Below, one piece after another: positions 11,101-22,637 of a stretch of 64,000 nucleotides of DNA (the stretch's first letter is position 1; each line of letters opens with the position of its first letter). The stretch is from the NCBI GenBank assembly GCA_021234155.1, contig JAJEKV010000017.1:21936984-22000983 (forward strand). The letters run 5' to 3'. Below the pieces are notes generated by a model, which was not told the origin of the DNA, did no database searches, and saw nothing but the letters and a program-made list of their open reading frames with translations. The position numbers and the translations under genes were made by a program. The stretch is from Isoetes taiwanensis (Eukaryota; Streptophyta; Lycopodiopsida; Isoetales; Isoetaceae).

Positions 11101-14100
11101 AACTTTTTTATGTAATATTGCTATTTTATGACCACCCCATGAGGTTTCTACTTTGTATTAAGATATATACTTAAAGACTTCGGAGGTTCGAGAACCATAT
11201 GCGAGAAAAGAAGACCAGTGACAATCGAGGGAACCGTCCGTGGAATGACCATCGCCAGGGAAAATATTAGGTCGTGTTGCCTCAGAAATATAATGCCACG
11301 AGAGAAATGAAATTATGCCTCGGAGGCTACAATGCCTGTAGAGAAAGAATACGTCGTATATGGAGCTACAAAGAAAAATGCATTTTGGTTTCTCGATGGG
11401 CGTCAAACATGACCAAAAGCCGACAATGAAATCCATCAAAGGGGAGATTAAGGGGCAGCGGGATAAGTCATCAAAGAATTTCGATAATGGCAAATGAAGG
11501 GAAGCCGAGAATAAATAGGAGGAGGTGCAAAGGGGCGTCCCCATCCAAAGAGGAATGTCGGTTCTATTACTATAAGTAATAGAGCAGAGTAGCATTCGGA
11601 TGGAATCCTATAAATGCTGCCGGCCGATAGAAGAGGAACAAATCTCAAAATCTAATCAACCCAATTGGAAACATGGTTAAAAAGGTATCCAGGTTTACAA
11701 AGGCCACTAGAATAAAAGAGACATAATGGGCGGATAAGATGAAGTGGAACGAAAGTTAAAATATGGAGACAACAAATTGAAAAAAAAAAATACACAGGCA
11801 CATGGAATAAAGGACAAAGAGGCTCGATTGAAATATGGAATGGGGCAAATGGAAGGAGATACTTATTCGGGGGTTGAAAGCAATAGAGGAAGCCAGTTAA
11901 ATAGGGAAAAAAAACTCGGCTCCGCCAAAGAGGCAAAGGAAGGGATAATGAGGCCAGCAGATAATCTAATGGGGACAAATGACGGATAAAAGATCCGGTC
12001 AGATGGCTCATCGAGCGAAAACCGCAAATAAGAGGCTACCTGAGTAAAAAGGAAGAAAAGAAATCAAGAACAATGGAGCAAAAGAGAAATAAAAGGCAAT
12101 CCACATGAAAATGACTTAGATCAAAAGATAAAGATCCTAAATGACAAATGCACCATGAAATCTACACCAACAAAGAAAAAAATGAAGCAACCTAGCAATA
12201 GAAAAAAGGAAGGAAAGGACCCATGAGAAAAGATGCAACTAATGGATTAAATAAGATCAACACAATTAAATGGAACAACAAACCAAGGAACAAATAAACG
12301 AAACAATGCAAATACAATGAATAGAGAAACAATATGAGATGGAGCTATAGAGAATCTAGAAAGTGATGAAAATGGGATAAAAAAACCCTACGAAACAAAA
12401 TTTGGAACTAATAGAATATAGACCAAGGAGCGAAACGAGCACAATAGAATAAATGGGAAAACAAGGACTCTGAAAACCCAATAGAGACCCCATGACTATA
12501 TTAATGAAAAAGTGGAAGGAGAAAATGATGGAAACACTTGGGAAGAACAATTGATATCACGATCTTTGTGGCACATAATGTAACATAATAAACAATTATA
12601 TGTCAGTCAAAGAACCGAAACTAGATAGAAGGAGACACGTGAATAAAGCGGGGACCAAAACACCCTAAAAAGCGCCGAATAAAAAGCTAAAAAGGATCCG
12701 CACCCTAAAGCTCTAACACACCGATGCCACCGGATCAACTCGGTAGCAAGTCTTGAGATAATAGAGAACAAGGCTAAAAAAATCCTAGAGCGAGTTTGGA
12801 GTAAAGCATAAAGAAAACTAGGTCAAACATCAATGCGGCTAGCTCAAAAGGGTAAACAAGCGTCAATAACCAAATCCAACAACCAAGAAAAAATAAACCA
12901 TGACAACCTTACCATTTCACGAAAACACACTTAGGGACGACCAACAAAATGATGGGACGAGAAAAACAAGATGCAAATTTTCAAAAAGCTAACACATGCA
13001 TGCTAATGGCATCAAAAAGAAGCGCAAATGTGGATAATATAGAATCAACCAAAGAAATGTGAAAAGAGCAAGTATGGCTGATGTTAACAGCGAAAAGTGC
13101 AAAACATGCCATTACCTCGAACTGTTAGGGAAAAAAGGGGCCCACGAATGTCCGGTGGTTGTACAAGGCCATATGAAGCATGCTCAACCTAAATTGGATG
13201 CAAAGAACATGGAGCTGCAGAATAGAGTACACCTCAGTCAATGGACCAAATGAAATTGACTAGACCATGGGATTCAACGAACCAGTGACACAACTCATTA
13301 ACAATAGAAGAGTACTAAACAAAGTAAATACCAAAGAAGCGAACACGACCAAACATGTATAACTAATGAATAACGTAGTGAGACGAATAACATAAGTTGC
13401 TACGAGACAAATAACATAATCAATTAATATGACAATTACAACAAGCATGACGTCCATGATCATGAGACTAAAGATCTGAAGGAACTAAAATGGGGGGAAT
13501 CTAAGGCAACCAAACCAATGGAAACACCATGAAAAAAAGTAATGGGACAAAATACAAAGTAGGACAAAATAACGAAGAGTGGAGAGACGAACTACATATG
13601 TGAAATACAAAAAAGGAGGACAACAATGCACCCCAAGCAAGGGACTACTTTGGTCGGCATATCTTCTTTGGAAAAAACGAGACACGCTAGAGAAAATAAT
13701 GTGCTCTCTAGGAGCAAAGAGTGCTGAGCTTCTGTACTATAATCTCAAAGAAAATCGATCGTCAGGTATCTCAAGCAAAACTCAAGAAAATATAGCAAAA
13801 CGGCAACTTAACATGTGGACAATGGATCAACAACTTAGAAGAGCTAGATAAGTATGGTGCCAAAAGTTCCTTAGAAGGACGACAACTTTGAGAAACTTGC
13901 AAAAAAAGGGGATAAACATTTGTGTCAAAAGATGGCTATACACTTTGCGTAAAAAGCACAACGATAATATCAAACCTTCAAATTAATCATCTAGACTACT
14001 TGCAAAACACCAGGGAAGAAAGTACACACAATCTCTTACGATTCTAAATTCTTGCCATACATGCAATGTCTTAGCATACTACCTGCAGCTCAAACACACC

Positions 14101-14139
14101 TCCTCAAACACGCCTACAACTTCCAAATCTCTTACGTTA
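11101..14139. other. insertion DNA, purine-rich on plus strand, no recognised gene
   Basis: Long stretches are rich in A and G on the plus strand (11,640-13,900), which gives many pyrimidine-derived open frames on the minus strand that are probably spurious. A 95-bp block at 11,505-11,600 ('aataaataggaggaggtgcaaa' through 'ggttctattacta') recurs directly at 19,158-19,250. The two copies may be the ends of an old LTR-type insertion, but no primer-binding site, polypurine tract or pol motif was recognised. Confidence 0.35.
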
Positions 14140-15500
14140 TCGAATAAATTAAATGGGAATAATGGATTACAAATTAGATGGAAAGAATGGATTAAGGTTT
14201 GCTAAATGAAAAAATAATGACTTAAAAGGATCAAGTTGGTCAAAAGCGGTTTAATGTGAGATGGTTTATAAAAAATTGGAAACAACCAAAAAATACGAAC
14301 ATGAACTAACAAAAATGCATCTTTGAACAAAGACAAAGAATTGTACATCTAATTCAAAGGGTACTAGGTCAAGTTTCACCACTTTACAAAGCTGCCTACT
14401 TAATCATCCCATTTGTATGTTTATTTCAAAGAATACAAAGTTGATTTCACAACACAAGTGCATACTTGACATTCATGGACTGTCCAAAGTTCATATTTAG
14501 ATTTGCCCAATTCCATGGAACACTTCGGAGAACCTTCTTGAACAAATATCTTGATTGTACCTCTTGGCAATGCAATGGAAAGAGATGCCCAATACACATG
14601 TAATTGAGCAGGCAGCTTATGATTTGATACCTCCATTCTTGGTACCCTCCTAAATACGCCTCAACCTAAGGCTCTGTGCAAAAGTATCACTTTCCATTGG
14701 CATGGATTGAAATATGAGAATCAAGTTGGGCAAAAACTCTTGACATTCTTTGCCTCTGTACCAGAAGCAAATCAAAACAACTTCCACGAGTCGACTACAA
14801 GCGGAATGAGAAATGTTCAAGGAAACAACACACTTCTAAATGGGAATAATAACTTAAGGATCAATTTGGTCAAAAAATGTTTAATGTGAGGCGGTTTATG
14901 AGCTGAAACAACCATAGAATCACGAAAATGAACCAACAAAATCACGGATCTGGAGACCATGTATCTCAAACAAAGACAAGCGGCGGTACATCATGACTTC
15001 AAAGGAACCTTTGGAGAGGCTTCACCATTCTGGCCCCTACTTAGGTCATACACACATTTGATCTGCTTCAAAAATCGAGGTTAGATTTACTTGAGTTATT
15101 TATAGAGAACATGCTAGGAACTTTGTCAAAAGAAAATATGAGTTCGGGAACCCCCAATTCCATGAACACTTCGAAGACCTTTCTTGAGCGAGATCTCGGG
15201 GTTGGAGCTCTTGGCAATGCAGAAGAGATGTGTAATACATTGAAATGAGCAACTGCATATAGGCTAGTATCACAGATTTGAATGGTCTTATTGACAGTAC
15301 CCGCCTAAGTAAACTCAAGGCTATAGAACTATTTAAATCACGTTGAGCAAAAAATCTTGACACATTTGTTGTTCTTTGCTGCACTAAAAAGTGAGTAAAA
15401 CAATTACATTTGTGCGACTCAGGAGAATAAAAACGCCCATGGGAAGCAACACACTGCTACAGGAGAGCTATAACAATCTTAGCATCCTGCACCAGAGGTA
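14140..15500. repeat. imperfect tandem duplication of a ~690-bp unit
   Basis: Two successive units start at 'taaatgggaataat' (14,150 and 14,837). They share in order 'ggatcaa.ttggtcaaaa', 'tttaatgtgag.tggttta', 'ccaattccatg.aacacttcg', 'ctcttggcaatgca' and 'taagtaaactcaa'-type blocks. Divergence is substantial. The minus strand of each unit has a short open frame with a shared MELG-like word, but no known domain. Confidence 0.65.
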
Positions 15501-18500
15501 GAAAAAACACCCATGATCACTTAATGGAGCATGGAACTGACGCTGTTAAGATCACAGATGAAGTGTAGACAATACGTTGAATGGCCCTGCGACTTCAAAA
15601 GATCAATCTCTACTACAATGGATGAAGAAATTTAATATAGACTGCTCAGTTTAAAGCATGATGTGTTCCACAAAAGCCACGAGTATGCATCGTTCTAAAG
15701 ATTGAAACAATTGGGATATGCAATTGGAATCCCTAAGAACAAGACTCTAAAGAACCATCATTCAATTAAATTGGGATTATATCTGGTCCCAAATCGCGCC
15801 GAATAGGCTTATTATAGGCCATTTTAGCTATATAACCATGTGTTGAATTTGATGAAACTTGTAAAATCGATGGAATTTAACCTAAAATTTTATGTTTTGG
15901 CAACATAAAAACCTAAAAAATTGCATATTTTAAACACAATTATCCATAACCATGAAATTTGTAGAGTAAAATAACAAGTATATTTGAATAACTAGCGCAA
16001 ACAAGTCCTTATTTTCGAAATGAAAATCGCTTTGGCGCCGATTTTGTGGACATAAACATACTACATTTATGCGATTCAACTCAAATATTTATACAAACAA
16101 TAAAATTTATGTCCTACAAAATGGTCAAAGCAGACGATTTTACAAGCGTGAAGAGTCTTTATAATGCTCCGATGCGATTTTATCACCTTAAAATACTTAA
16201 AATGTCCTACAAAATAGTTAAAAAAAACCGGTTTAGAGAAAAATAATAACAAAACATCCTACAAAGCAGTTAAAAGAACAACTTTTATGGAAAAGTAAAT
16301 ACAAAATACGCTGGCGCGCGATTTAACAAGGACAATCACTCTCAAATGTCCTTAAAAAATGTCAAAAAATGACAAAAATAAGGAATAGGCTAACCTCAAA
16401 TCGCGCCGGTGGCGTTTTCATTCACTTTTTTTTTTTTTTTTCCAGTCACGGCACTCACCTCAAATCGCGCCCAAAGCGATTTCAACTATGGGCTCTTCAC
16501 AAAGCGCTATGCAGAACATCATGAAATTGAGCAAATTTTAATCTGCAACATCCACTTAAATTGAGCAAATTTCTGCTTTGATCTTGAAATTAGCATTTTG
16601 TAACACTTCAAAGTAGGTCGGTTGTAGGTTAGATCATGCCCAACCCAAAGGCCCTTCAATAATTGTGATTTTGAGCATTTTTTGAACTGATTCAACATCG
16701 AATTTGTATTGCGACAAACAACTGTGAATCAAGTCAAAATTACAGGGCTTCTCTCAATAATGCGGACTATTACCATCCTGCCGAGTCTACCTAGCAATAG
16801 AGTAATATCTAGAAGAGATAACCAGATGAGATATTGGTAGTATACCTAGCGATATCGGAAAGAATAACAGAGTATTGTATTGTTGTGTCCGGGTTTGTGC
16901 TCAAGTGCTTCATCCACGGTGTTCCCATCGCTGATGCTCCAAGCGCTCCATTACAGTTCGATGTGGAAAAAGCTCGATGGAAAACCCCGTGGAAAAGCTT
17001 CGATGTGGAAAAGCCTGTGGAAAACCTACCGATATGGTAAAAGAGGCGTGGACCTCTTTGTTGAGAAACGAAAAACACAAAATAAAAAGGCGTGAACAAC
17101 CTAAAGCGAAAGGGGAGTAAAAAGAAAAGGATGGACGGGAATTTAGAGGAGGGAAAAAATAAGGAGAGGGACAAAAGAATAGGACGAAAAAAGGGGGAAA
17201 ACGGATAGGGAATCAAAATTGAAAATTGAAAGCGAAAAAAAAGAAAGAAAAAAGCGAAGAAAAAAAAAAAAATGGCGGACGGGGAATAAAAAACAAAAAA
17301 ACGGACGGAAAAAGTACAAAATTAAGACATATTCTCAATTTTTTTGAATGATGGTTAAAAGGGCTGGAAGAAAATTTGGTCTGTAAAATGCGAGTTTGTA
17401 TTAAGACAAAAACTCCTCGGAAAATATTCAATATGATAGTGTTCTTGATGTTTCAATAAGCCATTTCAATATGCAAGCTAAGAATAAAATACAACCCAAT
17501 GTTGTTCCAATCAAGCTAAGCCTGAAATACAACTGAATGAGTACTGGACAAACTGCCACATGCTCATAGAATGGAGTTACATAGATGTTTCTACCAGCCC
17601 AATGCAAACTCAATACAAACTCATAATATCATAGAAAAAGAAAATACCCCATATGCCAAAGACAAGTAGCTTAGACGTCCCAACAAAAATGAGATCTTTG
17701 TTGTCCTCCCTTCAAAACCGCTGATAAACATACTTATCATCCGTTTGATGAAACAAGGCGAGGCATGGGAAGGGTTCAAGCAAGCCCAAGGTAGGCTATA
17801 GAAGGCTACAAGACTACAGAAAACCTCCATTTGCAACCTTAAGCCATTGTAACAAAAATATCAGAAAGATAAGACTTAAAATCTCAATTTGACCGTCCTT
17901 GGACTCATGGAAGGAGGGAAGAATGGGACAATGTGACTTAAGGAGAAAAGACACAAAGAGGCCGTGGAACAATAAAGATGAGAGAAAACCAAGAAACTTT
18001 AGGCGGTTCACACACAAGGCTAAAGAACAACTTTATGACAATGAGTAAAAACCAAGAGAGAATTGGCAGAGTCAACAACAAGCTTCGATCTGGCGCCTTT
18101 GAAGAAAAAACTAAACAAGCATGGATAAAGCAGCTTTGGGTTCAAACCTTAGCAAAATTCAAGAATAGGAATTGCAACATGGCGAAAAGGAACGCACAAG
18201 GCTTGGATATAGACATGGAACAGTAATGCAAAGCTCAGCAGGTGTAAGCAGGCTATTGTTAAACAAACAAAAAGCAAAATGGCTTCAGTGCACTCCTTTC
18301 CGCTCATGTGGGAAGAAATCAGTAATTTTAAACCAAACCCATAATCCGGACCCTAAAACCCCCGATTGGTAAGTCAGTACTAGATCCTCAAAATGAAGGG
18401 CCGTTGGATCCATTTGGCAAACAAAACAAATAATAGGGCTTTTTGTCAACAAATATGCCGAAAAAATAATAATGATCCTAGTTATGAGAATGGAATCGAA

Positions 18501-19157
18501 AAGAAATGGTCGGGAGGCATGATCCTAGGGCAAAGATAGAGGTTCAACGGCTACCAACATATCAAGAAAAGCAATGGAAGAAAGAGCTTAAAACCGAATC
18601 GATGGATAGAAAGAAAATGATAGCCAAAAAAACTCACCGAACAACTCTGTAAAAAGCACGAGAAACCTCTAACCATGAAGCGATGAAGTAGCCGAGCTTG
18701 CACTTTGCATCCATGTGCTGACCAAATCTGGATTGAAGCTATAGGGGCAATCCTCCACCCAAAATACCAAAGAGTTGAAATGAATTCAAGAGGTAGGAAC
18801 CATAGCATCCATCCATCCACGCAAAAACTAGAAGCACAAAATCAAGACTTTCGAAATAAACCTACAACCAGTCAACTCCATCTTGAAACGTTTTGAAGCC
18901 CAAAAGCTGTGGTTGATAACCCATCGACTCCGAAGGCGGAACTAAGAAGTCAAATCCAATACTAGGAAAGCAATGATCCATGTATGTAACATGACAAAAA
19001 CAAATATTGGAGCAACAACGGTAAGGGAAACATAGAGAAATGAAGCATGGCTAGGTAAGCAGTGGGAGGGATAGAAGCAAAACTGGTAGGATAGAGAAGA
19101 AGGAGAAAATGAATGTAGCTCAAGAGAACGCCGATGATGACCTGAAAAATGAAGGGA
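15501..19157. other. insertion DNA with AATCGCGCC motifs and a purine tract
   Basis: No gene recognised. AAATCGCGCC or a near version recurs at 15,787, 16,395 and 16,458, with related GGCGCGCGATTT or CGCTTTGGCGCC words at 16,030 and 16,310. A 30-bp 'tgtggaaaa' mini-repeat lies at 16,960-17,025. A nearly pure purine tract covers 17,105-17,330. Minus-strand frames over that tract are low-complexity. Confidence 0.4.
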
Positions 19158-19242
19158 GGCGTAATAAATAGGAGGAGGTGCAAAAGGGATGTCCCCATCT
19201 AAGGAATGTTGGTTCTATTACTATCGTAATAGAAGCAAGTTG

Positions 19243-19660
19243 TCTGTGAACGTGCTTGATTTATATGGAATGTTTATGTTATTTAATGTTGAATTTCAAG
19301 GGGTGCTTAAATTTAATAGACTCTTGTAATGTTCAAGTGCCTACTTGATTGTTTGCAAGTGGTAATGTGTGTACCGGGTTGCTAGTGCTTCTTGTTATCT
19401 TTGTGACAGTTGCTAAGTATAAGTGTTTAAAGCTAGTTGTTCATTGCGTAAGTGCTTGGGTTAACGAGTGCTTACTCACATGCAATCGCTAAAACTAGTG
19501 TTTGACCTAGAACCTTTATTACATTCAAGCAGAAATTTGAATGGATCCGTCGCCCAAGAATTCAATGGCATGGCACCTTTATATGATGTGGCAATCTAAG
19601 GTGTGATGGATGGTAGAAATATCTGAGAATAAATTTATTATGTAAGAGGATCTTGTAGGT
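19243..19660 (+). repeat. inner end of left inverted arm
   Basis: Reverse complement of 26,370-26,785. Matching blocks include 'gatttatatggaat.tttatgttatttaatgttgaatttcaaggggtgctt', 'aagtgcctacttgattgtttgcaagtgg' and 'aataaatttattatgtaagaggatcttgtagg'. It restores homology to the right arm after the 13-kb insertion and marks the end of the duplicated unit. Confidence 0.85.
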
Positions 19661-20871
19661 TGATGCCATATAAACATAAGCATTACTAAGAACACATTTA
19701 GCTATAGTGGTTCTCTAAGCCATGTATACTTTAGTTCTAGAGCTATAGAGACAAGGTGGACAAAATGACCCTTGTGGACTTCTCCATTAATGTAAACATG
19801 ACAAAATGGCCATTGTGGGCATCTCCATAAAATGTAAACATGCCCTTTGTCGGCATCTCCATAAACAGAAACATGCAAGAAAATGGCCCTTGTGGGCATC
19901 TCCAAAAATGGGAACATGTCGATCTCTAAGAAAGAAGCTTATCCCGGGATAAAAACCTTGCCCTTCGGTTTTCGAGGAAACCCTAAAGATAAACAACCAT
20001 CTAAGAGATCTTATTCAGAACTGAAAAGGAAAAGAACCCTCATGCCTATAGGCCTTTTTGAGTTTACTAATAAGTCGTAACATGCAAGTTACATGCGGGT
20101 GAGCTGCTAGCTATCGGGGAACATGATCGAAAAGCAACATCTTTGTCGCCCGAAATCAGAAAATCGACCACATCATCATGCAAGTGTGAGTTTTGGGAAG
20201 GTTCGCAAAGAGACACAAAACCGCCATAGGCAGCTTGTCATTCATCACAAAGACAGTATACAATGTTTTGAAGAATAGAGAGGATAGCCGACCATAGAAC
20301 AATATCGGACTACCGTAAAAAGAAATCTTGCTGAGCAATATAGAAAGGTAATGGCGACAACTTCTCATCGGGAAAAACCCGGCCCTTTCGGTTTTGAGGA
20401 AAACCCTAATGAGAAATGGTCGCCAACAACCTTGAATGTGTTGCTGGAGAACCTAAGGAGATGGGTTGATGGCGAACACAAACATAGCAAGACCCCAAGA
20501 CGAAAATCCTTTGAATGTGTTGCATATGGAGAACCGAAGGGGATGGGTTGATGGCACAAAATAAATATAGACCGGAAAGGCGGGCTGAATCCTGCAAGGA
20601 ACACAAAAAAGAACCCCTAACAAACACCCTGTGAATGGTTAGAGAAAAGCAAACATGCATGGCCATGATGAAACAAGCTGCACCAATAAGTTCCCAAGAT
20701 ATGAGTGATGAAAGCGGATGAAAAGAACACAATGAAAAAAGAGATAGCATCATCCATAGGGTGGAAAAGCATCACCCAATGGATGGAGAACCATTATGTG
20801 AAAATATGCATCACCCTGGCGTGAAATAAAACCGGCATCAACCGCGGTGGAGAATAATCATGATGCCGATG
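19661..20871. other. spacer with short tandem repeats
   Basis: At 19,765-19,920 there are about four copies of a 40-bp unit around 'aaaatggcccttgtgggcatctcca.aaa..gaaacatg'. At 20,425-20,560 a 90-bp unit around 'gaatgtgttgc..ggagaacc.aagg.gatgggttgatggc' occurs twice. The word GCCCTTTCGGTTTTCGAGG followed by AAAACCCTAA-like sequence occurs at 19,970 and 20,388, and again at 38,382. The block 19,725-20,065 is also related to 38,252-38,500. No gene recognised. Confidence 0.55.
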
Positions 20872-22112
20872 ACACTTTGGGCAAGCGCCGTCTTTTTCTT
20901 GAAAAAGTGGATTTTCTGCTTGAAATACTTTCTTGGCAAAAGCAGGAGAGAGGGTTTTCTTGTTTGCAATACTTTCTTGGGCAAAAAGGAGAGAGGTCGA
21001 TTTTCTATTGAATTGAGTGAGAATTTGTGCAAACCATTGCTGCCCATGTAGAGGGTTAGCATTTAGATTAATTCGGCTTCTCCGCCTATCTATGGATACC
21101 AAAATCTTCACAATTGTGAAGCAAGATTCTAGATGTGAAGCAAGATTCTAGACTTGCTTGTGAATTTCTCAAGAATCTACCTATGACCTTTGGTATCAAT
21201 TGATTATGGGACAAACATTCCCAAACAAGTAATTCTTCCTAGAATACTCCCTTTGTACCAAGTTGTGTCGAATTTGAAACGACTTTATTGAAGTTTGGTT
21301 TGAAGGATCCGATGGAAACAAAAATATCTCTTGCACCGCATTTTCGTGAGGATGAGATCTAGGGAGGATTGGTGGAGAAATGTGGAATGACATCCTCGCA
21401 TTGCATGAAACAACACTTGACATGTATGTCTTTGGAGCGACCGGTAGCTTAGAAATAGAGATTTTTGCTTCATTGGAAGTTTTTCCAATCTATATAGCCT
21501 ACTAGAGCTTTTAGGATTCCGATGAAGGATGTAAGTTAAAAAAGAAAAGAAAGAAAGCAAGCGGGTGCTTATTCTTCCGAATTGAGGATCAAAGCGAAAA
21601 TAACCATGTGTTATGGATTGCATATGTCACGCATCCTTGATTTTCATTGCTTCCAAAGGATAAGCTTCTTAGCTCGAAGAAGAAGGAAAACTTTTCGTGA
21701 TTAAAATCCAATGATAAAATTAATTCTTGAAACATTATAAATGTTAATAGGTTTTGCCAAGAAAGTGCTATCAAGATACCTATTTAATCATTATCTCATT
21801 TATCAAAAGGAGTGTTTTCAAGTGTAGCCGAGTTTGTAGATTTCCATGAATTTGTAGGATTTGCACCTGAAGTTGATTGAGAGAATTTGTACCATAATTT
21901 GTAGATTTCCCCGAATTTTAGAATTTGCGGTGAAGGCGTCGAGAGGAACCAAGGAAAGGCAGATTTGGCATGACATTGGGAAGCCCCGGGAAGTGCGGCC
22001 GATAGATCGAAAGTATCCGGCAAGCATCTTTTATGCTTGGTCTCTATTCAGCATCAGGATGGCCACAAAGCAAGCCCAGAAAACAACATAACTCTCATCC
22101 GCTCAACATCAT
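20872..22112 (+). repeat. third, partial copy of the receptor-kinase end
   Basis: Matches the reverse complement of about 36,404-37,660. It runs from the outer end through the kinase 3' flank into the last ~105 codons of the kinase. The match ends sharply at 'ctcaacatcataatgtg' (22,112). Unlike 662-1,120, this copy retains the kinase tail. It has the same orientation as the left arm. Confidence 0.85.
21796..22112 (-). pseudogene. C-terminal fragment of hevein-receptor kinase
   Basis: The minus strand encodes the kinase C-lobe end (GLLCGHPDAEQRPSIK region, frameshifted) and the serine/asparagine-rich tail. The tail is recognisable from SWKSTNSATLENTPFDK next to the stop, against SATLQNTSFDK in the full gene. 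Small G/C-run indels break the frame near 22,000. There is no catalytic core, so this is a truncated duplicate. Confidence 0.8.
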
Positions 22113-22637
22113 AATGTGCTTTTTTTTAGCACTAGTCAATTCACACCATTAGCATCTTATATTTTCAATCAAAAGAGCTCGACATGATCGCGATCAGCGA
22201 TGTTCGATCTCTATCTCGTATAAGTTTTAGGTTTATAGTTTCAAATCGCGCCGCGACGGGCGGGAAGCGGTTTATTAATAACATGTAACTTTTAGTTATC
22301 TAAAGGATCGCGAAAGCGATTGTTAGAACAAAACCGGGGACATTCTTGTTTGCATTGCTTCCAAGGATCGCGGTCGCATTCCTTGGAAGCACTTTTTGTT
22401 TTAACATGTTTCAAGTGCCCCTCACTAATCGCGGCGCCTGATTTCACGAGGGGTTTATTTATAACAAGTAGCATATAGTTGTCTAAATGATTGCTACGCA
22501 TTCCTTGGAGGCACTTTTTGTATTAAGTTGTTTGTTAATTTAAATTTAGCTAAACATAAAAGCCATGGCGATGTCTTAACCTTTTTAATGATCTACATGC
22601 AAGACTTGACCTCTTTCGAGGGCCAAACGTTGAACCC
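22113..22637. other. 5' flank of methyltransferase gene with GATCGC-type motifs
   Basis: This carries repeated GC-rich words in AT-rich DNA: GATCGCGATCAGCGAT (22,188), AAATCGCGCCGCGACGG (22,240), GGATCGCGAAAGCGAT (22,306), GGATCGCGGTCGCATTCC (22,365) and TAATCGCGGCGCC (22,425). The segment around 'cattccttgg.agcactttttgt' occurs twice (22,378 and 22,498). It could be subterminal repeat DNA of a mobile element. Confidence 0.5.

Noticed and set aside
17213-17431. Phe/Ser-rich minus-strand open frame.
   Set aside because: It lies across a purine tract, and its composition is explained by poly-pyrimidine on the minus strand.
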